Numbered from the stretch's first letter, positions 51,110 to 60,640 are shown. The stretch: 64,000 nt of DNA from Drouetiella sp036703255 (GCA_036703255.1 DATNPL010000047.1:1-64000); one strand, 5' to 3'. Notes: a model not told the origin generated them from the sequence alone. Made by a program: numbers and translations.

Positions 51110-51511
51110 GGGGGCGGGCTGAGCGTAGAGTTGTTCCACTGTTGAGGGGTTCGATGGTTGGAGGTTAAGAACTTTGAAGTTTAGAACAATGCTAAAAATT
51201 CGGCCACCCGAATGGGCTGTGTGTCCACACAATCAGTTCTGAACTGCCAATTACTCGATTAAACCCAATTGCAAAAAGCGCTGCAATAATTTGCTTGTGA
51301 AGAGAAGTTTAAATAATTTGATTAAAAAGGTTAACGTTCTTCTGAAAGTCTCTCATGAAACGATTCCAAAGGTTCGCCTTAATTTGAAAGAGCTGACAAG
51401 TGGCTCGATCGCCCCTTGCTGGTTTTAAGGTTTTCAGATGGGTTCTATCCTGACCTGTTCTGGCAGAAAGGCGATCGTAAGCTATGATTTTCTAAACAAA
51501 TTCTGAAGGGC
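51110..51511. other. Divergent promoter region of glgX and cysC
   Basis: 402 bases, AT-rich near 51290-51340, without a gene. It should hold promoters for both flanking genes. I see no clear repeats. Confidence 0.4.
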
Positions 51512-52072
51512 ATGATTCAAGAACAACGTGGTGTAACGGTTTGGTTTACTGGACTCAGCGGCGCAGGTAAGACAACCATTCGGATGGAAGTCGAACAGCG
51601 ACTCCGGGCGCAAGGCCGCAGGGTAGAGGTGCTCGACGGCGACATCGTGCGCCAGAACCTCACCAAAGGCTTGGGCTTTAGTAAAGAAGACCGAGATGAA
51701 AATATCCGCCGAATTGGGTTTGTGGCTCACTTGCTCAGCCGCAATGGCGTCATTGTGCTAGTCTCTGCTATCTCGCCCTATCGGCAAATTCGGGACGAAG
51801 TGCGCGATAAGATTGGCGACTTTGTTGAAGTCTATGTCAATGCGCCGCTGGCCGTCTGCGAGCAGCGAGATGTGAAAGGGCTATACAAGAAAGCGCGCGC
51901 TGGAGAGATCAAACAGTTTACGGGCATTGACGACCCCTATGAGCCACCGCTCAATGCAGAGGTTGAATGTAGAACCGATGGAGAAAGTCTCTCGGAGAGC
52001 GCGTTAAAGGTGATGACGACTCTCCAGAAGCTTGGCTATGTTGCCCAAGACGATCCCGTTTTGAATAGCTAG
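51512..52072 (+). CDS. cysC: Adenylyl-sulfate kinase
   Basis: Phosphorylates APS to PAPS in sulfate assimilation. 186 residues: P-loop FTGLSGAGKTTI, LDGDIVRQNLTKGLGFSKEDRDENIRRIGFVA, the active-site loop VSAISPYRQIRDEVR, and GLYKKARAGEIKQFTGIDDPYEPP. All key motifs are intact. Convergent with the FTR1 gene. It is not operonic with sbpA-cysT-cysW some 5 kb away. Confidence 0.95.
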   Translation: MIQEQRGVTVWFTGLSGAGKTTIRMEVEQRLRAQGRRVEVLDGDIVRQNLTKGLGFSKEDRDENIRRIGFVAHLLSRNGVIVLVSAISPYRQIRDEVRDKIGDFVEVYVNAPLAVCEQRDVKGLYKKARAGEIKQFTGIDDPYEPPLNAEVECRTDGESLSESALKVMTTLQKLGYVAQDDPVLNS

Positions 52073-52081
52073 GTTTCGCAA

Positions 52082-52125
52082 ATTTTCTTGTAGAAGCCAT
52101 AGGTTTTGCGCTTCTGCAAGAAAAT
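52082..52125. terminator. Hairpin between cysC and the iron permease gene
   Basis: ATTTTCTTGTAGAAG (52082-52096) pairs with CTTCTGCAAGAAAAT (52111-52125) with one mismatch. It serves two convergent genes. Confidence 0.65.
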
Positions 52126-53070
52126 CTAGTTTTTGAGGGGCGATCGCTCTGTCGCTGAAGCTGTTGCTGAGGCTGGTAAAACCTGGCCGCCGATGCTTTG
52201 GAGATAGAGACTCCCCACGGTTAACAGAAAAGCCAGGTAGGCAATGGCCTGTACCCAATAGAGCCGCTGGGTATAGCCCAAAAAAGACTTCAGCAAAATG
52301 CCGGGAAACTGGCAATCGGGCAAGACTTGGCTCAAATCCCAGACCTGTCCTCCCAAAATACAGGAGGCGCGGGTTTCTGGGCATAGCGTGGCAAATTGCG
52401 GATCGACTTGCGCTAAGGCTTCGACAGCACCGTTAAAATGACGCAGAGCGCCCACCACCAGTCCGGAGACAATCAGCAGCAGCAGCACCCCCATAAATTG
52501 AAAGAACTGCCGCAGGTTGATCTTAACACCCAAGCGAAACAGCAGGAAACCGATGCCCGTGGCTCCCAGCAGGCCAGCGATCGCCCCCGCCACAGGCAGC
52601 CAACCCTGCTGAAATTGCGCAGAGATAAAGACAACAGTTTCAAATCCTTCCCGCAGCACAGCAATCAGGATGAGACTAAAGATTCCCCAGCCTGCATCGG
52701 TTTTTTGCAGCGCTGTGGAAACCGCCCCCTCAATTTCTCCTTTAAGCGATCGCGCTTGCTGCGTCATCCAGATCAACATCCAGGTGAGTAGGACGATCGC
52801 GCCCATGCCAAATATTCCTTCTAGCAGCGGCTTAATCACAGGGGCATAGGGGCGATCGGACTGTGCTAAGGCCAGCATGACGCCGTTAAATAAGATGCCA
52901 ATGAGCACGCTGGCTGCAATCCCTGAGGCAATGCCTGCATACACCCAAGTATTTAAGCGGTCTTGTCCTGCCTTCTTGAGGTAGGCCAACACGACGCCAA
53001 CGACTAAAGCGGCTTCTACGCCTTCTCGCAGGGTAATGACGAAGGTGGGTAAGGCTGCGGTAATGTCCAT
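52126..53070 (-). CDS. FTR1-family high-affinity iron permease
   Basis: Iron uptake permease with seven membrane helices, 314 residues. Two R-E-x-x-E motifs coordinate iron: TLREGVEAALVVGVV near residue 15 and LREGFETVVFISAQFQ in the middle. A loop with several Cys (FATLCPETRASCILGGQ and LPDCQFPGI) lies near the C-terminus. No multicopper oxidase is adjacent. Related to EfeU; may act with EfeO/EfeB elsewhere. Confidence 0.92.
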   Translation of the reverse strand: MDITAALPTFVITLREGVEAALVVGVVLAYLKKAGQDRLNTWVYAGIASGIAASVLIGILFNGVMLALAQSDRPYAPVIKPLLEGIFGMGAIVLLTWMLIWMTQQARSLKGEIEGAVSTALQKTDAGWGIFSLILIAVLREGFETVVFISAQFQQGWLPVAGAIAGLLGATGIGFLLFRLGVKINLRQFFQFMGVLLLLIVSGLVVGALRHFNGAVEALAQVDPQFATLCPETRASCILGGQVWDLSQVLPDCQFPGILLKSFLGYTQRLYWVQAIAYLAFLLTVGSLYLQSIGGQVLPASATASATERSPLKN

Positions 53071-53159
53071 CTGAAGTCTAATCTGAGATCTTAGTTCTAA
53101 GGTAGCGCGCCAGCCTCAAACTTACACCTTGCCTCTAGAGCCTGCGAATTTAACCCAGC

Positions 53160-54260
53160 TTAAGCAGGCTGGCTGAGCGCCTCAGACAAATAATCGGCAG
53201 CAGCTTCTACCAGAGCGATCGCATTTTCATACATCATCCGGGTTGGCCCCAGCATACCAACGCTGCCAACGGGCACTGTTCCACGCTGGTAGGTCGCAGA
53301 AACCAAGGCGCAGGAGCGCATCGGTTCTAGAGGATTTTCGGCTCCGATGCGGATGCTAACGCGCTTGCCCGATGGGCTAAGCTCAGTCGATTCTCCCAGC
53401 ATGGGTTCACAAATCAGCGACCAGAGCTGATCCTGCTCAGATTCTAGAAGCTGCATGATCGTTTGCACCTGCTGCAACTCAGAGAATTCTGGCTGACGAC
53501 GCAAGACTTCTGACACCCCGCTAATCAAAATCTGAGTCGAAAGCGTTAGGTCACTGCGGCGTCTTAGCTCAACTAGAGAAGTGCGGATTAGCTCAGCGTA
53601 GCGATCGAATTCTCGTCCTAGCTCACTCCAGTCAAGGGTAGACAGGTCGTTAATAGACTGCCCACGCAGCTGGCTATTGAGAAAGTTAGAGAGAATTTGC
53701 AGTTCTCGATCGAGCTGTTCTGGCTCAGGATAGCTGCCCTCTTGGATTTGAGGCAGGCTCACCAAAATCGACTGGGTCGCATAGGAATCTAGCACCACCA
53801 CCAGCATCACCCGCCTTGGATCAATCTGGACGAGTTGCAAATGCCGCAGCTGAGCCGCGCTGGTTTGTGGCATCGTCACTAGGGCAATGTAGCCGCTCAG
53901 GGTAGACAAAATTTGAGCCGCTTCGCGCAACAGCACCTCTAAGCCGTTTTCTTCCCAGTTGAGCTGTTCGGAAAGGAGATGATCGGCCTGTCGCGCGATC
54001 GCGTCCGAGGGAGTCACCAAGCGATCGACGTAGATGCGATAGCCCGAATCTGAAGGAATACGTCCGGCTGAGATATGCGGCTGGTAGAGCAAGCCCGCCT
54101 TCTCTAGATAGCCCATAGCATTGCGGATGGTTGCTGGACTTACTCTGGGGTTAAATCCCTCTACAAGTGCCTCAGAGCCAACGGGTCGAGCCGTCGCAAT
54201 GTATTGGCGCACCGTTGCCCCAAGTACTTGCTGCTGGCGAGGACTAAGCTTCACTTGCAT
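53160..54260 (-). CDS. hrcA: Heat-inducible transcription repressor HrcA
   Basis: Represses chaperone genes by binding the CIRCE operator. 366 residues: the N-terminal winged helix LSPRQQQVLGATVRQYIATARPVGSEALVEGF, VSPATIRNAMGYLEKAGLLYQPHISAGRIPSDSGYRIYVD, and a GAF-like core ending in GMLGPTRMMYENAIALVEAAADYLSEAL. Start ATG 54260 is chosen because MQVKLSPRQQ begins the family; the frame is open to 54323. Same strand as the rhodanese gene, 145 bases downstream of it. The expected CIRCE is not seen in front of hspA in this window. Confidence 0.94.
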   Translation of the reverse strand: MQVKLSPRQQQVLGATVRQYIATARPVGSEALVEGFNPRVSPATIRNAMGYLEKAGLLYQPHISAGRIPSDSGYRIYVDRLVTPSDAIARQADHLLSEQLNWEENGLEVLLREAAQILSTLSGYIALVTMPQTSAAQLRHLQLVQIDPRRVMLVVVLDSYATQSILVSLPQIQEGSYPEPEQLDRELQILSNFLNSQLRGQSINDLSTLDWSELGREFDRYAELIRTSLVELRRRSDLTLSTQILISGVSEVLRRQPEFSELQQVQTIMQLLESEQDQLWSLICEPMLGESTELSPSGKRVSIRIGAENPLEPMRSCALVSATYQRGTVPVGSVGMLGPTRMMYENAIALVEAAADYLSEALSQPA

Positions 54261-54405
54261 GGACGATTTAGGGGTTTGAAAGGGGGGATTCAAAGTTGGG
54301 AAAGCCCATACTGAGATGGACATGTATGGGAGGAAGCTGAAGCGCTAGTTGTCTAAGGAAGGCATCCGAGTAGGGTATATCCAGGTAAATGCGCCGTTGC
54401 GAAAA

Positions 54406-54753
54406 TTAATAGCGAGGAATGGTGGGATCGACGATCGCTGCGTAGGCTTCGATGCCTCCTGATATATTTCTGACACGAGTGAAGCCTTGTTGGTGTAACC
54501 AACTGCACATTTGCGCCGATCGCATCCCGTGATGACACAGCACCAATGTTTCAACATCAGCTTCAAAGCGGCTGTGGATATTCTCTGCCCAATCGGAAAA
54601 TTGGCTAAGGGGCAGATTGACAAAACCCTGAAGCTGGGCGATCGCCACCTCTTCTGGCTCTCGCACATCTATGAGTTGCAGGCTTGGCTCCGTGATGCGT
54701 CGGGCCAATTCGTTAACGCTAATTTGGGGATCTAGAGGCGGAAGGGTAGACAT
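54406..54753 (-). CDS. Single-domain rhodanese-like protein
   Basis: A 115-residue rhodanese domain, GlpE/PspE size. Active-site loop LVLCHHGMRSAQMC has Cys followed by HHGMRSA, consistent with sulfurtransferase activity; the N-terminal LQLIDVREPEEVAIAQLQGFVNLPLSQF is the family CH2A/B pattern. Start ATG 54753; a TTG 12 bases further is unlikely. Neighbouring hrcA is a common companion in cyanobacteria as I recall. Likely role in sulfur transfer or cyanide/thiosulfate handling. Confidence 0.92.
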   Translation of the reverse strand: MSTLPPLDPQISVNELARRITEPSLQLIDVREPEEVAIAQLQGFVNLPLSQFSDWAENIHSRFEADVETLVLCHHGMRSAQMCSWLHQQGFTRVRNISGGIEAYAAIVDPTIPRY

Positions 54754-55135
54754 TGCTATTTCCAATACTGGCTTCTAGGAGCTGGCTTTTAGGAAAGTCC
54801 TTGGCGGTAGGTTTGGCAACACCTGAGCGGCTGGAGCCATTCTCAGATTTAAAGCATTTCTTTATATCTCTTTCAACTTACCTGGATTGGTCTCAGGATG
54901 GCAAGGTGTTACTGGGGTATTTAAGCTGGCATGGGTATTTTAGTCTTTTTGTCAACCGCGCCAACCTGTAAAAAATACGCAGTTTTGGCGGTTTGTCTAT
55001 ATCTTTCGGGTAGAGTGCTGATGTCAGTTTATTGCTTACCCTTGAATATATAGAGCATGGTTCAAAGTTTGCCGCCTATCGGTTCTTAAAGACGGTTAGC
55101 TGCGGGTTAGAACATTACCAAGCAGGGGCACCACC
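54754..55135. other. Upstream region of a small secreted peptide
   Basis: 382 bases with no credible gene. It should contain the rhodanese-hrcA promoter and that of the next small gene. Confidence 0.4.
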
Positions 55136-55291
55136 ATGTGGAAAAAACTCGTTCAGGCAACTGCAATCACTTCTGCCCTTTATCTCGTCATGGGCATGAG
55201 CAAACCTCCGATCGCCTCCTCATCAGCGGTTCGGGTTCAGATTGCAGAAAACTTTCAGCACTCCTTTAGCACCTTAAATATTCAGCCTTGA
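55136..55291 (+). CDS. Small secreted peptide
   Basis: A 51-residue open frame: MWKKLVQATAITSALYLVM starts a signal-like hydrophobic stretch, and the remainder, VRVQIAENFQHSFSTLNIQP, is short and polar. The basic start, hydrophobic core and small-residue region fit a Sec signal, leaving a mature peptide near 25 residues. No homologue recognised. Could be chance, but the pattern is clear. Confidence 0.45.
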   Translation: MWKKLVQATAITSALYLVMGMSKPPIASSSAVRVQIAENFQHSFSTLNIQP

Positions 55292-55347
55292 GGCATTGGC
55301 ACTCTTTCACTAAAGGCGTGGGCTTAAAGCTTGAGAAGTGAGAAGCG

Positions 55348-55650
55348 TCAGAAACCTGCAATCGCCATCTCTACGCCTGCTTCTGCATAAATTCGGGTGG
55401 TTGGAAAGAGCGGTACCGACACATCGCCCTAGTTAACCAGCAATTCAATTTCGGTGTGCCCGAAATGATGCTTCTGCACCAGCCCGAATTAAGTGAGCGC
55501 TTGGATCTTCGCCGCCAGCTTATGCAGGGTGTTGGTGCAGAGAACAGCAAAACCTGCGCCTGCCCGTTCCACGCTTTTTGCTGCTTCATGCATCAGATCG
55601 GCGGCTTCTGCCCAGTCCCTTGGCGTTGCAAGACGACGTCATGATTTGCG
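55348..55650 (-). pseudogene. Aspartate racemase pseudogene
   Basis: Reading the minus strand, three pieces match an aspartate/glutamate racemase in order: VLQRQG then, after a one-base shift, DWAEAADLMHEAAKSVERAG followed by AGFAVLCTNTLHKLA, with the catalytic Cys in the CTNT motif; then after a TAA and loss of the middle, HFGHTEIELLVN, a TAG stop, and GDVSVPLFPTTRIYAEAGVEMA, the family end. The N-terminus is lost, replaced by an 18-base tandem duplication at 55661-55696. At least one frameshift, two stops and one large deletion make it dead. Confidence 0.75.
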
Positions 55651-55660
55651 GCGTCGATGG

Positions 55661-55696
55661 GTGGTGGCTCAAAAACTAGTGGTGGCTCAAAAACTA
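55661..55696. repeat. Exact 18-bp tandem duplication
   Basis: GTGGTGGCTCAAAAACTA occurs twice without a gap (55661-55678 and 55679-55696). It lies where the 5' part of the racemase pseudogene should be. Confidence 0.85.
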
Positions 55697-56042
55697 GAGA
55701 CCTTGCCCCACCCGACGCTCCCGAAGGGTAGGCAAAGCCTCCTCCAAATTATGTTCATACTTGGTGATATTGAACAAGCGCTGTGAGATTAAGTATGGTT
55801 AAGCGAAAAACCGTACAGTGCTGCGCTACAGGTTGGTAAAGCGCCCTAGAGAATTAAAGTTGCAAAGAATTGCAGAAAACGCTGCGATCGCCCAACCTCT
55901 CTGCTACCGTAAATAAATTATTGTGGAGCGGGTACAAAGCTGCGATCGCCAAGGCTCCAGCCTTACAATGGTTCAAGACAATGGTTTAGCACGACGGTTT
56001 AGCACGACGGCTCAGGTTGCAAAGGTTCAGGTTGGCGGCATT

Positions 56043-57857
56043 ATGGCATTGATAGTCCAGAAGTATGGCGGTACATCGGTTGGGTCGGTTGAGAGAATTC
56101 AGGCCGTTGCCCAGCGAGTGATTAAAACAGTTAAGGCGGGAAACGCTCTGGTCGTCGTGGTTTCGGCAATGGGCAAGACCACCGATGGCTTGGTGAAGCT
56201 GGCTCATGAGATTTCTGCCACGCCTAACCGCCGCGAGATGGACATGCTGCTCTCAACGGGAGAACAGATTTCGATCGCCCTCCTGAGCATGGCGCTTCAA
56301 GAAATGGGACAGCCCGCCATTTCTATGACAGGAGCGCAGGTAGGCATCGTCACAGAAGCCGAGCATACGCGCGCCCGCATCCTCAGTATTGCAACCGAGC
56401 GGATGCAGCGGCATTTGCGTGAAGGGCGTGTTGTGGTAGTTGCGGGATTTCAGGGTGTTGCGAGTCATGCAGACCTGGAAATTACCACCTTGGGGCGGGG
56501 TGGCTCCGATACTTCTGCTGTGGCCTTGGCAGCAGCTCTAAAAGCCCACGCCTGTGAAATCTATACCGATGTACCCGGAATCTTGACGACCGATCCGCGC
56601 CTGGTGCCCGACGCTCAGCTGATGGCAGAAATTACGTCAGACGAGATGCTAGAGCTGGCGAGTCTTGGAGCCAAGGTACTGCATCCGCGTGCTGTAGAGA
56701 TTGCTCGTAACTACGGCGTAACGTTGGTGGTGCGATCGAGCTGGTCAGACGATCTGGGAACCAAAGTGGTTTCTCCCATCCCGCAGCCGCGTCCCCTGCA
56801 AGGGTTGGAAATCGCGCATCCGGTCGATGCGATCGAGTTTGACACCGATCAGGCCAAGGTGGCAATGCTGCGTGTGCCCGATCGCCCTGGCATTGCTGCG
56901 CGACTGTTTGGTGAAATAGCCCGTCAGTCTTTGGATGTTGATTTGATCATTCAATCCATTCACGAAGGCAACACCAACGACATTGCTTTCACGGTCAGAA
57001 AAAACTCTTTGAACCGGGCGGAAGCCGTAGCGGCAGCGATCGCCCCAGCGCTGCGCAACGATGCTGACCCCACCTCTGGCGAGGCCGAGGTGATGGTAGA
57101 GCGGCATATCGCCAAGGTCAGCATTGCTGGAGCCGGAATGATTGGCCGACCGGGTGTGGCGGCTCAGATGTTTTCAACGCTAGCGGCAGCGGGTATCAAT
57201 ATTCAAATGATCTCAACCTCGGAGGTAAAAATTAGCTGTGCGGTAGCGGCAGAAGACTGCGATCGCGCCATTGCTGCGCTCTGCGATGTCTTTCAGGTGA
57301 ACAGCTCTCCGGCAAGTGGACATCACGCTGAAGCGGCTACCTCCGATCTGCCTCCCGTCCGTGGCGCAGCGCTTGATCTCAAGCAAGCCCAACTCGCGAT
57401 TCGTCATGTGCCCGATCGCCCCGGCATGGCGGCCAAGATTTTCACGCTCTTAGCCGACTGCAACATCAGCGTCGATATGATTATTCAGTCTCAGCGCTGC
57501 CGCCTGGTGGATGGCGTTGCCACCCGCGACATTGCGTTTACCGTCGCCCAGCAAGATGCTGAGGAAGCCAGGGCGCTGCTGCAAAAAGCGGCCGATGAGT
57601 GGGGACACGGAGAGGTGACGGTCGATCCGGCGATCGCCAAGGTCAGCATTGTGGGGACGGGCATGGTAGGACGACCGGGTATTGCAGCCCGGATGTTTGA
57701 GGCGATCGCGCAGCAGCAGATCAATATTCAGATGATTGCCACATCTGAAATCAAAATTAGCTGCGTTGTTCCCGAGACAGACGGTGTGCGGGCACTCCAG
57801 GTGATCCATGCGGCGTTTGACCTGTCAGGAAATGAGGCGATCGTGGTTCCTGCGTGA
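56043..57857 (+). CDS. lysC: Aspartate kinase with four ACT domains
   Basis: First step of Lys, Thr and Met synthesis. 604 residues: kinase domain MALIVQKYGGTSVGSVERIQ, VVVVSAMGKTTDGL, FQGVASHADLEITTLGRGGSDTSAVALA, then two ACT pairs. The C-terminal halves are internal repeats: VMVERHIAKVSIAGAGMIGRPGVAAQMF and VTVDPAIAKVSIVGTGMVGRPGIAARMF. This four-ACT build is typical of cyanobacterial aspartokinase and gives Lys/Thr feedback control. Start ATG 56043 begins the family sequence; the open frame to 55923 is not homologous-looking. Confidence 0.95.
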   Translation: MALIVQKYGGTSVGSVERIQAVAQRVIKTVKAGNALVVVVSAMGKTTDGLVKLAHEISATPNRREMDMLLSTGEQISIALLSMALQEMGQPAISMTGAQVGIVTEAEHTRARILSIATERMQRHLREGRVVVVAGFQGVASHADLEITTLGRGGSDTSAVALAAALKAHACEIYTDVPGILTTDPRLVPDAQLMAEITSDEMLELASLGAKVLHPRAVEIARNYGVTLVVRSSWSDDLGTKVVSPIPQPRPLQGLEIAHPVDAIEFDTDQAKVAMLRVPDRPGIAARLFGEIARQSLDVDLIIQSIHEGNTNDIAFTVRKNSLNRAEAVAAAIAPALRNDADPTSGEAEVMVERHIAKVSIAGAGMIGRPGVAAQMFSTLAAAGINIQMISTSEVKISCAVAAEDCDRAIAALCDVFQVNSSPASGHHAEAATSDLPPVRGAALDLKQAQLAIRHVPDRPGMAAKIFTLLADCNISVDMIIQSQRCRLVDGVATRDIAFTVAQQDAEEARALLQKAADEWGHGEVTVDPAIAKVSIVGTGMVGRPGIAARMFEAIAQQQINIQMIATSEIKISCVVPETDGVRALQVIHAAFDLSGNEAIVVPA

Positions 57858-57882
57858 AGCTAGAAATCCCTTGGTGGGAGAA

Positions 57883-58437
57883 TCACGACTTAGATGGTTC
57901 GTTTGGATACCACCACCACCAATGACATAAAGGTATGCCCTGAGGAATCTGATCCGGTGAGAGTCCCCCTTCCACTTCTCCTACACGCTTTATCTCCGCA
58001 TCCGTCTCCTCAAAATCCTCATCTATAAACTCCTTATAAGAAGTCTCTTTATAGATTTCATTAAATGCTTCGATTTGAGATCGTAGAGGGCACACTCTGG
58101 TTTGCCACTCATCTGCATAAAAAGTATGAGATAGTATGTCTGCTAGATCCATAACAAACACTATAAGATGGTAGCTACGAAAAGCAGACCCTTCAATTCT
58201 TCTAGACAAAAGAGCTGCACTCTGGTTTAGATAGTCTTGCAATTTTGGATCAAGCTTAATAGAAGGTTTCCTCTGCATCAAAAGATACAGCTCAAGAATC
58301 TTCCACATAAAAAGATTCATTTTTCCTGGAGCACCAGGAATTTTAGACTCAGAGCTACACAGTTTCTCTACAAGCTGCAAAAGGTTAAATAGTTCTTGAG
58401 ATAGCAACTGTTCATTCATACTCTTAAATCTTTTCAT
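57883..58437 (-). CDS. Hypothetical protein, AT-rich gene
   Basis: Unrecognised 184-residue soluble protein. It is mostly helical-looking: LLSQELFNLLQLVEKLCSSE, a helix-rich middle with YHLIVFVMDLADILSH, and an acidic stretch EFIDEDFEETDAEIKR. The end is odd: four consecutive Trp in CHWWWWYPNEPSKS. Base composition is clearly poorer in G and C than in neighbouring genes and HIP1 octamers are missing, hinting at transfer. Downstream (minus strand) of an AT-rich patch with a gene fragment; convergent with lysC. Could be a remnant immunity or toxin-related gene; this is speculation. Confidence 0.6.
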   Translation of the reverse strand: MKRFKSMNEQLLSQELFNLLQLVEKLCSSESKIPGAPGKMNLFMWKILELYLLMQRKPSIKLDPKLQDYLNQSAALLSRRIEGSAFRSYHLIVFVMDLADILSHTFYADEWQTRVCPLRSQIEAFNEIYKETSYKEFIDEDFEETDAEIKRVGEVEGGLSPDQIPQGIPLCHWWWWYPNEPSKS

Positions 58438-59120
58438 GAGGGATGCTTATGGGAAATAAGTCAACAACGTGACATCACCTTCAGCAGTTAATGCAACGAA
58501 TGCTCTCAACCGTTTTCCTTCTATAGGAAAGCTGCGAAAAAATAAAGCTTGACTACTGCTGAATTAACTGAGAATATATGTCGCTTCTACCCCTGGGTTG
58601 TCAATAGTTTTCTCTCAAGATGTTACTCGCAAACAGTCTCTTAGAAAATTATTTATATTGAGTTCGATAGCTCAATTTTGAAAACATTGTTTGGAAGAAT
58701 TGAAATTATTTTCAAAAATTTCAGAAGTTGGATATTCCACCTAATTGCCTATTTTGTATGAAAATCTCAATTCCAGGATATTCATCGACAAGCTGACTGA
58801 AACTATCAATTAAAGTTTCTACGTCAAGGTTTATTGTTGACCAAATAGAAGGGTCTGGATGAAAATGAATTTTAGTTCCCTTTTCATGTGTTAACCCTAA
58901 GTCTGTAGCCTCCTTCCGTTTCAATCGGCAGATGCTCTAGCAAACTATCGCCTATAACTTCTAGGGTCGCTTCATCCGTCAAAGTGGAAAAGGATAATGG
59001 AGATGGATAAGTTGTTATGGTTCTATTTCAATGTTTTTAGTCTGACTCTACCCCTTTCTTAGATAGTTTGCGATTTACTGACATTGGAGAAGACATTGCT
59101 GAGAAATTTTCATCAATCGC
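58438..59120. other. AT-rich stretch with decayed sequence
   Basis: 683 bases, AT-rich compared with the flanks. Apart from the fragment at 58721-58939 and a 40-odd-residue open frame on the minus strand that ends near 58892 (VIGDSLLEHLPIETEGGYRL), nothing is recognised. Confidence 0.45.
58721..58939 (-). pseudogene. Fragment resembling GyrB/ParE ATPase subunit
   Basis: A minus-strand open frame (TTG at 58924, open to about 58939) gives EKGTKIHFHPDPSIWSTINL and then a LIDSFSQLVDEYPGIEIFIQNR helix-strand. This resembles the place in GyrB/ParE where GT-x-V-x-F-x-P-D-x-x-I-F is followed by L-x-x-R-L-R-E-L-A-F-L-N-x-G-x-x-I. The ATP-site N-terminus and the TOPRIM part are missing at both ends, so it is only a relic or an unusual short gene. 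A second open frame overlaps its start. Confidence 0.4.
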
Positions 59121-60515
59121 TCAGTAATTGTTCAAAAAATCTTGACACAGCTGCCGAAAGTGATCGCCCCGCTGTTCAAAGTTGGCATATTGGTCAAAGC
59201 TGGCGCAAGCAGGCGAAAGCAACACAACTTTTGCCCCTAGCTGCTGTGCTAATTCTCCCCCTCTAGCCACGGCTGCATCCATTGTTTCCACAACTTCTGC
59301 CGAGGTGTAGCCCACTTGCGCCAGCCGCGCCGCAAAGGCAGTTGCCGCGCGGCCAATCAGCAAAACCGCAGCCGCTTTGTCTTGGATGGTTTGCAGCCAA
59401 GCGGCATCTTCTCCAGCTTTGGCTTCTCCACCTGCAATCAGCACGACTGGAGCCGCTACTGCCGACAGTCCAACCTCGGCAGCATCATAGTTTGTGGCTT
59501 TGCTGTCATTAATAAAATCAATTCCCTGCCAGGTGCAAATATGTTCCAGGCGATGAGCTACCCCCGGAAAAGCCGCTACCGCTTGGGCGATCGCCTCTCG
59601 GTCAATTCCAGCCAGCCTTGCGGCCAGTACCGCCATCAGCAGGTTTTGCAGGTTATGGGCACCCACCATCCGCAAAGCCTTAGCCTCAACAATGGGTTCT
59701 CCTAGCGCAATCGCCCATCCCGCCTCTAGATAGGCACCGCGATCGTCAGCGCCCAACAGCCCAGATTTGCCCATGACGCTCGTCCAGTAGGCTTGCGGCC
59801 ACTGCTCTGCTATTTGCCGCAAATAGGGATCATCCCCGTTAAAAATCTGATGCTGGGACTGTTTGAGCAGCCGGGCTTTAATGCTGTAGTAATTTTCTAA
59901 GGTTTTGTGTCGGCTCAGATGGTCAGGCGTAAAAGTTGTCCAGATACCAATCTGGGGCGCAATAGTGGCAGAAGCCTCAATCTGGTAGCTGCTGAGTTCA
60001 GCAATCACCCAATCCAGCTGAGTGGATGCAGCCAGCATGTCGATCGCCAAGTCACAGGCCGCATAGCCAATGTTGCCACAGGCCGGGGCATGAAGTCCGG
60101 CAGCCTGAAAAATGGCCGCAATCAAAGCGGTTGTCGTGGTTTTGCCATTGGTGCCCGTAATGCCCACCCAGGGGTAAGACTGGAGCGATCGCCAAGCCAA
60201 TTCCATTTCACCCATTGTTTCAATGCCAAGCGATCGCGCCTTCTCGAGTGCAGGCAAATCCCAGGGTACGCCTGGACTCACCACAATTCTCTGCATTAGC
60301 TCTGGCTGAGGATGCAAACGATGACCTAGCTCAACGGCAATACCATCGGCTTGCAACTGCTGTTGGGTCTGCTGAAGTGCATCTGAAGTGCCAGAATCGC
60401 TGAGGGTGACCTGCCAACCTTCTTGGCGCAGCAAATGGGCAGCGGCAATTCCCGATCGCCCCATGCCAATTACATGGGCGTTGCTCACGGCAGCATTTTT
60501 CACTTCGGTATGCAT
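59121..60515 (-). CDS. murD: UDP-N-acetylmuramoylalanine-D-glutamate ligase
   Basis: Adds D-glutamate to UDP-MurNAc-L-Ala in peptidoglycan synthesis. 464 residues: N-domain ending in VIGMGRSGIAAAHLLRQEGW, P-loop WVGITGTNGKTTTTALIAAI, SSYQIEAS, FTPDHLSRHKTLENYYSIKARLL, and the C-domain FINDSKATNYDAAEVGLSAV with catalytic Lys. MHTEVKNAAVSN at ATG 60515 begins the family; the open frame to 60590 is not conserved-looking. Same strand as the GH8 gene, with a terminator between. Confidence 0.95.
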   Translation of the reverse strand: MHTEVKNAAVSNAHVIGMGRSGIAAAHLLRQEGWQVTLSDSGTSDALQQTQQQLQADGIAVELGHRLHPQPELMQRIVVSPGVPWDLPALEKARSLGIETMGEMELAWRSLQSYPWVGITGTNGKTTTTALIAAIFQAAGLHAPACGNIGYAACDLAIDMLAASTQLDWVIAELSSYQIEASATIAPQIGIWTTFTPDHLSRHKTLENYYSIKARLLKQSQHQIFNGDDPYLRQIAEQWPQAYWTSVMGKSGLLGADDRGAYLEAGWAIALGEPIVEAKALRMVGAHNLQNLLMAVLAARLAGIDREAIAQAVAAFPGVAHRLEHICTWQGIDFINDSKATNYDAAEVGLSAVAAPVVLIAGGEAKAGEDAAWLQTIQDKAAAVLLIGRAATAFAARLAQVGYTSAEVVETMDAAVARGGELAQQLGAKVVLLSPACASFDQYANFEQRGDHFRQLCQDFLNNY

Positions 60516-60640
60516 TGCTTCACGGTGTAAGGTTGGCGCATTTAATCTTATAGCAGCCAATATGCCGTTGAAGACTTTTATGGCATACAAGACTTCCTCA
60601 TCATTGATCTACCAGCAGAGCGCAGCCTAAAACCCTAATA

